From contig CM022679.1 of assembly GCA_012295275.1 (NCBI GenBank), forward strand, positions 7,291,669 to 7,347,168: a stretch of DNA of 55,500 nucleotides. The letters are read 5' to 3'. The notes beneath the pieces were generated by a model, which did no database searches, was not told the origin of the DNA, and saw only the letters and a list, made by a program, of their open reading frames with translations. Made by a program: the position numbers and the translations under genes. The stretch is from Chrysomallon squamiferum (taxonomy: Eukaryota > Mollusca > Gastropoda > Neomphalida > Peltospiridae). Below are positions 26,626 to 39,800 of this stretch, one piece after another (position 1 is the stretch's first letter; each line of letters opens with the position of its first letter).

Positions 26626-28692
26626 ATGGTCAGTGCACCGTTTTAGTGTCTACTTAAATATGATATACTGTTTAAGACATTGCATCAATGATAAAAATAT
26701 ATTTAAAATTTGATCAAAGTATATTAATTCAGTGTTTTGAGGTAAAATTCACCAATCTTGTAGCTCACTAAAATGTACACTACATATATGCTTACTTAGT
26801 TATCAAAACCATTTTTTTATTTATTAAATTATTATATAAATTATTTTGTTCTGTTATATGCAGCAAACTTATTTATAACAGTGACTGAAGCAAATTATTC
26901 TTTCACCCTTTTGAGGCTGTTTAGTGCTTCATGGAATTTATTGGTTAATGAAATGTTAGTTCTTTCTAAGGACTAGTATGTAGTTTGAAACAGTGTTATT
27001 ACCCATTTTAGAATGTTACACTTTAAACTTTGTCTACATTTTAGTAATTAAGTTTTAATATCCTGAGCAGACTGAATACTTTTAATTTTTCTAATAACAT
27101 ATCTTTTCAATTACTGTTACCTGGTGAAATATTATATAAACTGTATTGCTAAAAACAAACCAAACCCCCCCCCATTACTTACTTTATACAATAAAAAATT
27201 AAATATGTAAAAACCTTCAAATGAAATATTCTCTGTTCTTCCTTAGGAGCACAAACTGCCAAGAACTGTTTTTCCCACTTGTCAATGTTTAAACCAGGAT
27301 GGTAACAACAACAACAACAATAAATAAATAAATAAAATTTAAAAGAAAAAGGGATTTATAATAAATAAAAAAGAAATAAAAAAGATATATATATTACTTG
27401 ATAATTTTCACAAAAATCTTATCTGTCATTGAAACAGATTATTATGTTGCCTATTGTACAAATAGTTTAATCAGTACAAAACAAACAGGATACTTCCTGG
27501 TTCAACAGTTAGCTGATCCATACTACATAGGAGTATGTTAACATGTTCGTTTGCATTATACAACCAACATATATAAATTATACAACAGTTACCTAGTATG
27601 TGCTTGCATTATTCAAGGCATGCATTGAAATATTGAAGGACTTAAAGTGTCACATTTTAATACTTTTTGCAAAAACATCTTGATTTTTTTCATCAACTAA
27701 CATTTGTAAAGAAATAGTTAAAATAAAAAAATATAATAAAAAAAAGTAATTTGGATTAGACAGATATTTTCAAGCAAACAAAAGGAAACTATCAAAATGA
27801 TCAAACTAGATGTGTTGCTGCAAACTGTAATTATATTGGTTTCTCTAACTTTTTTACATTCAACCACTGAACCCAACTGATGATCATTTTGATGAGTATC
27901 GATTTATTTTACTTAATGTCCCAGATGTATTGAAACAATCTTTTCTTTTATTATGTTTGTGTTTATTCCAAGACCTTAATGTAAATTACAATGCATAAAT
28001 TAGAATGCTTCCAAGAGACTATTTGATACTGTTCCATGAATTCTTTCTGTTTTAAATATCTGATATAAAATATTTTTATTCTGCATTAATATAACCCTCT
28101 CATAAACTGAGGTTTTTGCCACTGTACTTAAATTGTCAAATACCATTTTCATGCAAAGAATTCTTCAAAAGAAAAAGTTACATACATTTTTTGTTTAAAA
28201 CACACAACTTGTAAAATAATTTATTATAAATAATGATTAACAGCCATTTTCATTTTATGAGCACACTTGACTAATGTACCAATGGTTATGAAAATGTTCT
28301 TTTCTATTTTTATAATCGGTGAATAATATCCTTATTAAATTGACATGTCATTTTCTACAAGTGAGTAATAATTACTGAGACAATTAAGTCACCATCTGAC
28401 TAAAGAAAACAGTTTTAATTAAATGTCTATTAAAAATGTATTTTTATATTATTTTTGTGTGAATTTGGAAAATAAATCATTTTCAGATTAATTTTATTTG
28501 ATGTATTTATTATTAATTTATTTTATAAATGTGTATGTGTGTGTGGGAATTGGGAAACAAATGAATACTATGCAATAAAATAGTAATAAAAACTAACCTG
28601 AAAAACACTGAAGTAAGTGGGAAAGAAACAAAAATTATCTTTTAAATACAGCACTAATATCTCTAACTTCTTGGTCTAAGGTATATATATAT

Positions 28693-28784
28693 AAATTTAA
28701 TGTATCAGAAAAGTTATGTTCTTTCCTTTTATATATATATATATATAAAAGGAAAGAACATACCTTTTCTGACACATTAAATTT
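28693..28784. repeat. Near-perfect hairpin, 44-bp arms
   Basis: The left arm from 28693 (AAATTTAATGTATCAGAAAA) is the reverse complement of the right arm ending at 28784, with two mismatches. An (AT)n run sits at the centre and closes the palindrome with essentially no loop. Confidence 0.9.
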
Positions 28785-28967
28785 CTACAATCTTTACCAT
28801 GTTTATTGTTGTGTTTCTAAGAAAAAACCTGTTTGATACATTGTGTCATTATAATAGTAGGAATAGATTTCTAAGTAGGTTATATGCTGACACCTAAATA
28901 ATGAGGTCACTATGTCCTACTGATTGTACGAAACAGGATGTTATTACTTCACTCTGCTGTATGTACA

Positions 28968-28990
28968 AAAAAAAAAAAAAAAAAAAAAAA
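28968..28990. repeat. Poly(A) run
   Basis: 23 consecutive A. Confidence 0.9.
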
Positions 28991-29060
28991 GTCTTTAATA
29001 TAAATATTTATTTTTATCTCTTATTATTTTAAATGCTAAATTTTCAATATCTTTCTCTCT

Positions 29061-29079
29061 CACACACACACACACACAC
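29061..29079. repeat. (CA)n microsatellite
   Basis: About nine CA units after a short CT run. Confidence 0.85.
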
Positions 29080-31179
29080 GCTCAAACACACACACATATT
29101 ATACTATCTTTTGAATATAATTATACAAGCAATCTAATAAAAAAAAACATGGAATTAAAGTAAAAGTAAAAATTTAGTACTTTTAAAGACATTAAAAGTT
29201 AACTCATATTAGAGAAACCTGACTGCTGCTTCATGATGCTCAATTACTGTTAATCACAAATAAAAGATGTTTAATATTCATCTTCTCACACACATGTAAT
29301 AAACTACTCATGGATTAAAACTTGAACAATTATAAAGATAAGAAATGACCACATTTTATTTTGGTTTTAATTTTGAAAATCACCACTAACTCAACCTGCC
29401 TGTTGTCAAACAAGTATTTCTGGCTACAGAATGTCTGAAATGTCAATGGTGTTATATTTGAGACGTAAATTAAAACATAACATTTTATTCTGTTAGAAAT
29501 AAACAGGTTATTCAAAATTAAGTTCATTAGTTTCATTTTTGGTCATGCGATCATACAAAGAAATCCATCAAGATCTATTACATTCAGAACTGTTCATATT
29601 CCTATCAAAAATGCATCATTCATCACAGATAATCATTTTTCTCAAAAATCATTATCTGTAACAATGTCCGTTCCATCAAGAAGTGTCTATTTCGATAGTC
29701 TAATGGCACATATACATGTCAAAAGAACTGCAACTATTCAGATGAAAACAGGAAAAAAAGAGATGGAGTCCAATTTGTGGAGTTATGGCAGGAAAAAGTC
29801 AGCAAAAGAAAGACAATCAGAAACAATGTGTAATGTGATAGTGAATAGAAATGGGGGAAATAACTCATTTACGACAGTCCTTTACCTTTTATTTTCTGCT
29901 TTATAGCCTTTCTGATGTGCTCCTTAATTACACTGGCCATTTCTTCACAATACTCCAATTAAGATGAAAGCTGTTTCTTGTAATTATTTTAAACAAATGA
30001 AGCTGCTATGTTTTGATGTTATTTGGAATCAAAGTGGAAAGTCAAAAAAAAAAAAAAAAAAAAAATTGGAAGACAATTTGATTTCGGACAAAGAAAGGAC
30101 ATTGTTTATAATCAACTTTTCACTAAATTCTAGATAACCAACAGAGATAAGACAACTTCAGTTTAAATAACAGACACCTTTTAATAAATGAAAGGAAAGT
30201 ACCTGATTAAAGTAATAAAATTAGAGGTGGTAATTAAAAAAACTGCAGTTATGAAGAAAGAAGCAGTTGACACATTGTCAATATTTACTTATAACAGCCT
30301 TGCTTTGCTGGTCGAAATATAGCATAATCCAATGGATCCAGAGAAGAAAGAAGAAATAAATAAAATGGATGGATGAATGTTAAATATTTTATTAGTTTAA
30401 CTGAGAAAGAAACTTATTACAGCAACTCCTCAAGCTACACATAACCTACAAAAACACAGAACAGAACTTTATCACAATGTTTGGAAAATATAAGGACCTG
30501 GCTATAACAGAATAACGAACTGCTGGACTCTTATCTGAAGTTATTTCTTATTTCTTAGTGCATTCAGGGTTATTATCATGTCTTCAACATTGTCAGCAGT
30601 TCTTCAAAAAATAAAATTTAAGGTGAATGCGTCAATGTTAATACTTTTACAGAAAGAATGGTATTATGAATTTAAGTTATTTGAATTATGAGCCATTTCA
30701 CAGCAGGCTGGCTAAAATATTTCATAAAAAAATGGTCATCACAAAAAGTTTGAAAGTTTTTGATCAGAAAAGACAATGAAAAAAGAAAAAGGACAACTCT
30801 AAATTGAAATTTGTCTTTTAATGTATTAACACAAATACATTTAACTTTTTCATTTTTACTGTTTAGAATTCCATATTTTCATAACATAATATAGTCATAT
30901 ATGATATAGGTAGATATTTTGGTGTCTGGTTAATTATCAATGCTGCTGTTACTGATTGCTAAGCGATAACCACATGTTTATAATGTCTGTTGTTACAGAT
31001 GTCACAGTTCTCACATGTAGCAAAACAAACTCGTTATTTTCTGTATGATGAAACATTGTGAACATCTGATTTTTATTCAGCCAAATTTAAGAAGCAGTTC
31101 AGCATGATAATAATAAAGAACCAGGTTTTTGAAAACTAAAGCCAAAAGTATCAATCAAAAAATCAAACCAAACCAAACC

Positions 31180-31246
31180 AAAAATAATAATAATAATAAT
31201 AAAATAATAATAATAATAATAAAATAAAATAAAACAAAACAAATAA
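31180..31246. repeat. (AAT)n/(AAAAT)n compound microsatellite
   Basis: Two AAT arrays separated by single A insertions and followed by AAAAT and AAAAC units. Confidence 0.85.
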
Positions 31247-32344
31247 CAGCAATAAATAAAAATAAATGAAAAAGATGCTAATCTTCATAATTAACAATAA
31301 GGGAAAAAATGATCATGTTATAAACAAGAACCCTAGCTGAAATGCAAAAAAGCCAAAAGATAATACTATTATTCTATAACTATGTTGAGTGCTTTAGCAC
31401 TCAGCTAATCTATCCCAAAGGAAACAACTGAAAGTATTTAAAACTTAAAAACAGTAACACTTCAGAACTGAACTTCAATAGGTTTTCTTTTCTTTGTTTT
31501 TTTTTTTTTTGTTAAAAACAAATTTTAAAGTCTTTACTAAATGACAGCTGGCTGAAAAAAATAAACCAAGAAGGTTTCATTTATTATTAATGAAGTTTGT
31601 AAAAATTATTATTTCAAAGTAACATTCTTTATAGAATGAAAAAATGACTGCAGGCATAAAAACTAAACCAAAACTGTTAAGAAAAAAAAATGTGATAGTG
31701 TTTCTTCTTACAAAGTTATAATTTCATACTAATTGGCAAAATATACTTGTCAGTTTGTGTTTCTCATTTAGCGATGAGTAACAAATCTGGATTTTCTATA
31801 AGAAATGAGATTCTCTTATTGTTGTCATCATGCAAAATGTGATCAAGTACTGGCAAATACAATAATATTCCAAAACCCTCAAGAAGGATTTCAGGCAGTA
31901 TGATTCACATACAGCTCTTTAGAGTGGCTATCACTGTCCATTAATGTTACACTGCCATGTTTTGTCACTAAAATCCATAATCCATGGTTTCCCTTGAGCT
32001 AGTGCAGCATAACAGCGTCCTTAAGTGGAGAAGCAGAAAACAAGCAGTATAATAGTTTTTATCAAAGGGACACACTGTACAATACACTGACAGGAATTAA
32101 GGAAATCTCTTTAAAACAGACATGATCTTGTGTAACGTAATTTAATGTAAAACTAAGGTTCAGTTCCTGTATGCTGCCACCAAAATCATAAAAAATGCAT
32201 TAAAGAATATTTATAAACTTTAGAAAATAATGACTGTCTATTGCTATTGCTATTGATATTAATATTTATTTATTTTTGTTGTAACTGTTCGTTAAAGTAA
32301 TGTTTCTTGAATGTCTTAAAATGGGAACAAAAGTATATATAGTA

Positions 32345-32346
32345 TG

Positions 32347-32372
<26 letters not shown>
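32345..32372. repeat. (TA)n microsatellite
   Basis: About 14 TA units. Confidence 0.85.
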
Positions 32373-32377
<5 letters not shown>

Positions 32378-33380
32378 TAATTTAAATCTGTGTGTGTTTG
32401 TTTCCTAAGTATCAAACTGCACAAAAACAGTAATCTCCCTTGAATTACAAACAACAAAATGAATTGAAAACAAATAATTAATTTTCTATCATTTGTTGGA
32501 TATATCAGTAATTGTAGAATACATGATAGCTTAAGTATTTTACAGAACATAATTATGTCAAATGAAATGCCATTTGCAGTTTCTTATAATTCACAAGCTT
32601 TAAAGAAGTTGAACCATTTATCTGTAATAATTATGCAATTACTTTGAACATTAACTGAAAATGTTGAATGTCAAGGGGAAAAGAATGCACTCTTGTATTA
32701 AACTATGTAATTTATTTGCATGCCACTCAAATGTTTTAGCCTGATACTGGAAAACTCACTCCATGCACACTTTGTTATTCCTCTATTGTAATAATACACT
32801 AGGACTAAAATGACTTGATTATTAACTGTTGAAAAGAATCATCTATGAGGGAAATGAACAGAGTAAATCTTTCTTGCCTGTATTTACAATTTTTTAATGT
32901 CCATAAAAAGACTGTGCTTCATTAACTGCAGTTTTAATTATTAATTCTTAAAAATGTGATGGAAAATAACTACCAAGTTCTAACTATGTGAATGAAATTT
33001 GATTGGTGATTCAGCTACAGTAAAACAGGTTTCAGTACCATACTGATGGAAAACAAAATATTTAATAAAATTTGCAGAAATTTAACAATGCAACAGATCA
33101 GGTATTTGATGGGACTGAAAATATTCAGGAGATGTAATTGTATTCACCTAAAAATTTGCATAAAAATAACTACCATATAAATTTCACCAAATAAACATAC
33201 AGTACTAATACTTCTAGTGCTTGGTTGCCAAAATGTTGTCTGTGCCAACCTGTTCAGTGCTTGGAATGAAAACCAATACCTTAGCTGTGTTTATGTATGC
33301 ATAATGTTAAAAAGTAAACATTGTATTTGTAAACTGCCATTACAACTCAATATATCTAGATTTCAGTAAGGAAGGACCCA

Positions 33381-33403
33381 TTTTTTTTTTTTTTTTTTTT
33401 TTT
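33381..33403. repeat. Poly(T) run
   Basis: 23 consecutive T. Confidence 0.9.
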
Positions 33404-35744
33404 ATATTTGAACATATTCAACAGATTCTTAATTAAGTTATTCTTTACTGTTATGTATCTTAAAGATAATGACAGATGTATTAACTTCTGCCATGCAGTA
33501 GAAATCACTGAAAACACAGGAGAATAACACAAGAAATGCTTTCACAGCAAGAGATGATCTGGGCATTTATGCAGTGTCTGCATTTTTTAAATTAACATGC
33601 AGTTCAAACATGGGAGCAACAATTGATCTTAGAACTAACTATCTGACATACAAGGCACTATAGTATATATCTATATATACATTCCCAGACATAGGAAAGC
33701 ATATACCACAGTCTTTGATAAACTAGTCACAGGGCACTGGCTGAGACTTAAAAAGGTCTAAAAAGAGTATTTAAAAGGATTGATTCTGCAGTTTATCAAA
33801 TATTCTACTAACATTTTTGCTACATCTTTCACTTCTGATTATGTTTATTAATTTATTCCATGTGATATGTATGCTCTAACAATCATTCAATTTTACTACA
33901 GAAAGTCACTCCAATATCTGTATGATTTTTAAAAAAAATGGTTTTAGTCTTTATGCCATAATTATTTTCACAAAGCTATACATTATTCAATGATATCTTT
34001 TTGAGCAGATGATTTTTAATCAGTAATATGCAAGTAACCAGTTATAGTTTAAATTATAAATGAAAAAGAAATCTTTTGTTGTTATGTCTTTGGAGAGAGT
34101 TTGAGCAATTGCAAATTTTATGCATGACATTTTAATAACATAAAATGTTATCTAATTTAAGCAGAAAGTAACTTTGTAGAAAGTACAACAGTTTTATTGA
34201 TTTATTTATTTGTTTATATATGCACTTCTGTTAGTAAAAAAAACCTGACCCCCTCAGACCATAAAATAAGAATATAGCTGTGCATGTTATGTATGCACGT
34301 CTACAAGTACACTTTTGGAATAAATCAATTGTCATGTTTACACTTGAATAAAAAATTCATATTTTCTGAAATTAGGTTACAAAAAGAAAAAGAAAACTAA
34401 GAAATGGGTTACAATACACTGAAGTTGGTTATCTTATCAAACCAATAAAATGTGAAACTGCACACAGTAAAGATAATTATATATATGATTGTTTTTAAAC
34501 ATTTTATTCAAAGTAACATACTGATTCTACAGTCAGCTATTGGGGTTATTTTTGGCAATAAAAAATTAAGGTTTCAAAAAAAAAATATTATTAAAAACAA
34601 TATTTGTTGTCCCATATTTACAGAAACAATTTGAATTATGAGACATTAAATAAGATCAGGTATGGAGAGTGCATATTAACATTTATTACAAGTCTTGAAA
34701 TAATTCTTTAGGCCATATATGTCAAAAATGATCTATGTCAAAATAACTTGTGCTTGAAGTTTGTAAATACTGACGAATAATTTTAAGTTTTATGACGTCA
34801 GTTACTTCTTTCTATGATCATTAAATCTGACATGAAATCTGTGATATAAATCTGCATGCACACACACACACAGAGCCAGGATCTGTAAATAAATGTAAGG
34901 GTTTTCAGTTTTGTATGTTTTAAAATACACATTTTGAACAACAGCTACTCAACTTTACATGGAGATCACTTAAAAATGTGAATTAGAAGTTCATAAGCTG
35001 AGCGATCAACAGGTCGTACTGTTACAATCCAGTCATCACAAATACAGCTACATAGCTACATAGTAAAATACTATTTCTAACCTAATTTGTATCTGAGCTG
35101 ATACTTAAAATCACTGTAGGACTCAAAAGGTCACCTCTGATGATGATATTATTAAATATCCACATATTTCAACACAAATAATTGTGATTACACCTGTAGA
35201 GTTCTAACATTATTAGATATTCTTTCCATTCTTACAGAAGTATTGATTAACAGCGAATCAAGTCATTATAGAAGCCCTTTAACATCTATTTCAATATCAG
35301 ACAATCCTTTTGACATCTCCCTTTGGCTTATCAGATCACACGCTGTTCTGTAATTATTGTTACTTTAAGAAACTGACCATTAATTCTTTTTGACAGGAAG
35401 GAGTGGAAATAATGGGTCTTTAATTGTGAACACAATATTTCTGATGCAGGCACTTTTCTTTATTCAAAAGGAATAATCATTTTCAAAATCTATTCAGATG
35501 TTTTAAATTGTTATATTTCTACTGATAAAACTTATTTTCATCAAATACATAGATATAAACTGATTGATGTTAATTTTTCCATACAAACTGTATTTCTGCT
35601 TGAAGTGGACTCTGTACTAATAGCAGGGTAACTTCTAATGGAATACATGTGTATACAAATCATTTTTATTTTACCAAATAATTTTTAATATTTTTGTGAT
35701 TAGCTAAATATCTGTGGCAAACTAACAATAAGTTTATTATACAT

Positions 35745-35798
35745 CAATGCCATCTTTTAGATCATTGTTGACAATGCCATCTTTTAGATAATATTTAA
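35745..35798. repeat. Two-copy tandem repeat, 27-bp unit
   Basis: CAATGCCATCTTTTAGAT occurs at 35745 and again at 35772. The remaining 9 bp of each unit have diverged. Confidence 0.85.
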
Positions 35799-37369
35799 TG
35801 AGATGACATCTGCATTTAATTAGTTACTTCTAATACTAGTGTGAAGCTGGCAAAGTATCATTATTGAAAAATCATAACATTCATAATCGGGTGAGAATGA
35901 TGTAACAGTTATAGGTATTTGGACACATTCAGAATAACAGAATAATAGGATTGTAAGAGGATCAAAAATTAATCACATACTAACCTCTGCTTACATACTG
36001 CAAGTTTTGATCTTCTACTTACCTCATTAATCTGACTTAATGGAATACAGAATTTGATTATTAATATTGGCTTAAAATATTGGAAATTAGAAGTCTCTGT
36101 CGTCTACAGATGGAAGCAAATCATTTCACATTGTTTTTGTCACTTAGTTACACATGCAGTTATTATTTTTATATGCAAAATATTGTCATGTCAAATTATA
36201 TTAAAAATCTCTGATGTGGATTAAAATTTTGAAACAATGTGGATTAAAGAGGCCCTACTGGATTATGTACCCAGAAGCTTAAGTTCCGTTAGTTTCATGT
36301 TAGATCTGCATATGTATGTGATGTTATTTTATTTTAATTTTCTTTTTCTAGATTCATACTATTTTCAAGAAAACATTTTATGTACTACAGACTGGGAATC
36401 TGCAATTCATACAGACACAACAAATTTGAATTCCTAGACACCTTACAAAATTCATTATAAAATCAGAAAAAATTATAATTTGCGGAACAATATATGATAA
36501 CAATATTATATGGATGGTTCTATTCTGAATGTATGGAAATGAAACTTGTGATATCAATTTTTTTTTTTTTTTTTTAATTTGTTTTAAAAATTTAATTCAA
36601 GGGAGGTAAGTGCTGTGAGGCAATGCATCCTTTAGAAAAAAAAAAATTATAGCTTTTAATCACTGCAATGAATACTAATATCAGTGCAAAGCTGGAGTTA
36701 ATGTAGACAATTCTATACAACATTTTAATTTTAAATTATAATTTATAAGCAATATAACAATAAATTATAGTAACATATTTAATATAATTTTTGCTGACAA
36801 AGGCTAGGTTTAAAAACTGCAAGATAACAAATCTTTATACATTTAATTCTCATCATTAAGTAGCCTTCCAAATGAAAATAGCCCGTGAAAATCAAATTAA
36901 TTTTATTTTTAAAACAAACAAGATTTCTGAAGCTTCTATTTAAAGCTCTTATTCTTAATGTTACATATTTTTTTTTTTTTTTTTTTTAATTTAATTTCAA
37001 CAGCCATTTTGGTCCAATTTTATCATTATTGTAACTGCATCACAGTGATATTTCTTCTGAGGTTTAAAATAAGATTAGGATTATTTGAAAACAATGAACT
37101 TTTTTAATGCACTTTCAACTTCAGTTGAATTCGAAGCACTATTTATTTTTAATTTTGCTTGGTAAGGAAAAACTTGATTGTTTGATAACTTTCATAAGGG
37201 AAGTTGAGCTTAGATTTGTGTAGCATTTCTATATTTGTATTAGCAAGTGTACAACCGTATTAAATCAAAATATTCGTAACATTCAGTGTAACTTCTGTTG
37301 ATATAAAATGATAAAGCTGATAAACTGCCAGAACACCAAATTCACAAATAACTATATGAAAATAATTAT

Positions 37370-37810
37370 TTACGATGTTAATTACGATCTGCGTTAATCT
37401 AACTTTCGTTGTTACTCCTTAACGACGATTCCATAACTTCTAAACTTAGACTTTTTAACTTATTTGACTTAAGAGTTCAGTAAGATTTAGCCTACTTGAA
37501 ACACCGACTTTCTTTTGTTGTTGACAAACAATAATTCATTAATATAAAGTTTCATATTTATTCACAATATAACACAGAGTTATTTTCTGTCAGAGGTGAA
37601 ATTAAAAAAGTCAAGTACTCACTTCTAACACGTGCTCTTCAGTCGTTTTAAGAAACGTCATTTCACGAAACAGCATGTTCGGTGTCATCTTAAATGAACC
37701 GGAAGTTTTCTTTTTCCGACTACGCTTGCGTATTTCGTGCAGTTTAACAGTCGTCGATAAAATATGTGTTGAATCCAAGGTCACAATACCATCAGAAAAA
37801 GATGTATACA
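37370..37810 (-). promoter_or_regulatory. CpG-rich promoter and possible first exon, leftward (FOXRED2)
   Basis: About 20 CpG dinucleotides lie in about 400 bp, against very few per kilobase in the flanking 20 kb. It includes an ETS-type ACCGGAAGT at 37698-37706 and an E-box CACGTG near 37630. A consensus donor GAA|GTGAGT (exon end 37623, donor 37622-37621) points left, as expected for a non-coding first exon of FOXRED2. An open frame here (37811-37623) has no homologue I recognise and would meet stops in the FOXRED2 leader. The target gene is inferred. Confidence 0.45.
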
Positions 37811-38093
37811 CTAACTAAGATGTTTACACTTTGGGAAAACTAATCATCAGAATAAATAATTTTTATTTTTATGTGTTCTTTTATGTGAATTCTGACTGTA
37901 TCAAAAGGTTTATTATTGTATATCAATATACAGAATAATCTTGCATTTTCTGTTAAGAAATTTGTTTCGAAGTCTACAACGAATGTATATGAACAGATAC
38001 ACACTAGATATGTCATTATTACTAAAGGTTGCGAATAGAGATAGGATTTCTTTCATACGAATCTTTCTTTGGACATGAAAGCTCATGCAAACA

Positions 38094-38133
38094 GTAGTAG
38101 TGGTTGTAGTAGTAGTAGCAGCAGCAGTAGTAA
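38094..38133. repeat. (GTA)n/(GCA)n trinucleotide tract
   Basis: An interrupted GTA array passing into GCA units. It sits within the CpG-rich block. Confidence 0.8.
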
Positions 38134-38163
38134 AAATCTAAAATTAGAATTAAAATACTATTG

Positions 38164-38190
38164 CCCCTCGATTTCACGGATTAGTAGGGG
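38164..38190. repeat. Possible DNA-transposon end
   Basis: CCCCTCGATTTCACGGATTA followed by GTAGGGG resembles, from memory, terminal sequences of pogo/Tigger-like elements. No matching opposite end or transposase was found. Confidence 0.15.
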
Positions 38191-38545
38191 TGAGGCACTG
38201 GTTCAGACAATGCATAAGTCTAAGAAATCGCGAATATAAATATTAGTAGATATAAGTAATATAATAATGTAAGAACAATACACAGACATAAAAAATTTAA
38301 ACATAGTACGTGTAAAGAAACGTACATTAGAAAAATCACGGTTAGGCTGACTGGTTAAGCTCTGATCGTATAATGGGACACCGAATAACATAACAGAGGT
38401 AAAAAGACATACAGAAAAGAATTATATCAGAAATGTGTATATATACACATAGCTAAGTATATTATCATTCTGGTGAATTTTAATGCGAAAGTGCAAGGTG
38501 CCTTCTTTTACGCCAGAGTTGTGGTTCTTGTGCTTGAACCTTGAT

Positions 38546-38565
38546 TTGGATGTGGGCACATCCAA
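38546..38565. repeat. Short palindrome, 9-bp arms with 2-nt loop
   Basis: TTGGATGTG, GG, CACATCCAA. Just upstream GGTTC and GAACC form another short stem (about 38523-38540). The cluster may be part of a structured repeat or a leader exon. Confidence 0.6.
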
Positions 38566-39800
38566 CAGCCCGAGGGTTCTTTTAATAAAAGAGCTGAACA
38601 TCCACTACCCCAAGATACTAATATTTTGAGATTTGGATAAACAGAACTAATTTTCTCGCCACTAATTTAATCTCAAGAATGAGCATTTCTCTGTTCAAGC
38701 CATTCTTGCTTTGTTTATTACAAACAAACAAATTAAATTAAATTAACGACAACAAATTAAATAATAAAAAGAACATGAAAGAGAACCAAAATCTTTTTGT
38801 TTTTTTTTTTTGTTATATGAGTGTACGCGCTTTCACACACATACCAAACATACACTCAGACAGTTTCTATACCTTTATATTAAAAAACCATAACAAATCT
38901 AGATGCTCCATCTTCTGCTACTGCTACTACTACTATTAGCTGCTATTGCGGCTCCTTCAACCGGTTTACTAAATAAGTAAGTGAAATACCTTCAGACAAA
39001 CAACTATGAAATTACATATAAATTTACATTAATCTAAGGAAAGATAGTCTTAAGATAAGAATCATCATTTTAGATATAACGTAAATGTATGAGTTTAAAC
39101 AATTGTGCAGTCAAATATATTCCCCAAAATGGATAGAGTAAAAATAGTAATAATAATAGGAAAGTACGATAAGAAGAATATTAGTCCAGCAGAGTTATTT
39201 CCCTTCCTCTGTTTTCAGGAAATGTGACACGTTGGTCATCAACAACAAAGTGACTGTTAGCTTACAAGTGAAATCTCGTTAGTTTTCATTAAATTATTTA
39301 ATTTTAAAAGAATTGAAATCTTCATTAATATGAACTCAGTAAATCTAAGGCTTGTGTGAATGGAATATTCTACTGATAACTATCTCATCCACTATCTGTT
39401 AACATAGAAGAAAAAACCACACAAAGGTAAAAATTAAAATGCAAACGAAGAATCGTGACAGGACTACGAATGAATGTTACGATTTTTATTAGTACATGTC
39501 ATTATAAATAAGAATCAGCGCCATATTTATATATTAAAATATTACTTTTACATACTTAAGTTTGGCAATGTTGCAGTTACGGATATGATTTGTTGTTTGC
39601 TGAGATTTTTTAAATTACCAATATAATAAATAGCAGAATACGCTAATATTACTATTACTGTATTAGTAACTACTAACTGAATATTAGTATTACTAAGTTA
39701 ATGTTTACTTTACTGCTAGTTGTCACAAAAATAAATATATAAGGGGACTTTCATTTACATCTTTTTAATATAGCATTTTCCAGTGCCACTTTTATGCTCG

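Larger units (their letters stand above)
17800..37365. other. 19.5-kb gene-poor region, probable leader intron of FOXRED2
   Basis: I find no coding exon in either strand. Open frames are short, AT-driven and without conserved motifs. The region holds microsatellites, the hairpin at 28693-28784, an old duplication at 26265-26625 and small tandem repeats. If the divergent promoter near 37.6 kb serves FOXRED2, all of this is one intron. Confidence 0.55.
37811..39800 (+). promoter_or_regulatory. CpG-retaining region upstream of SLC38A10, with candidate first-exon donor
   Basis: CpG frequency stays raised to about 39.8 kb. SLC38A10's ATG exon has an upstream acceptor, so a leader exon must lie to the left. 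One candidate donor is AA|GTAAGT (exon end 38976), preceded by a moderately GC-rich stretch. Several other donors are possible, so the exact exon is unknown. Confidence 0.35.

Noticed and set aside
29664-29906. 80-codon plus-strand frame
   Set aside because: It has no motif, no supporting splice context and an ordinary AT-rich composition.
37611-37811. 66-codon minus-strand frame in the CpG-rich block
   Set aside because: It has no recognisable homology, and splicing to the FOXRED2 leader would hit stops. The signal is better explained as promoter and non-coding first exon.
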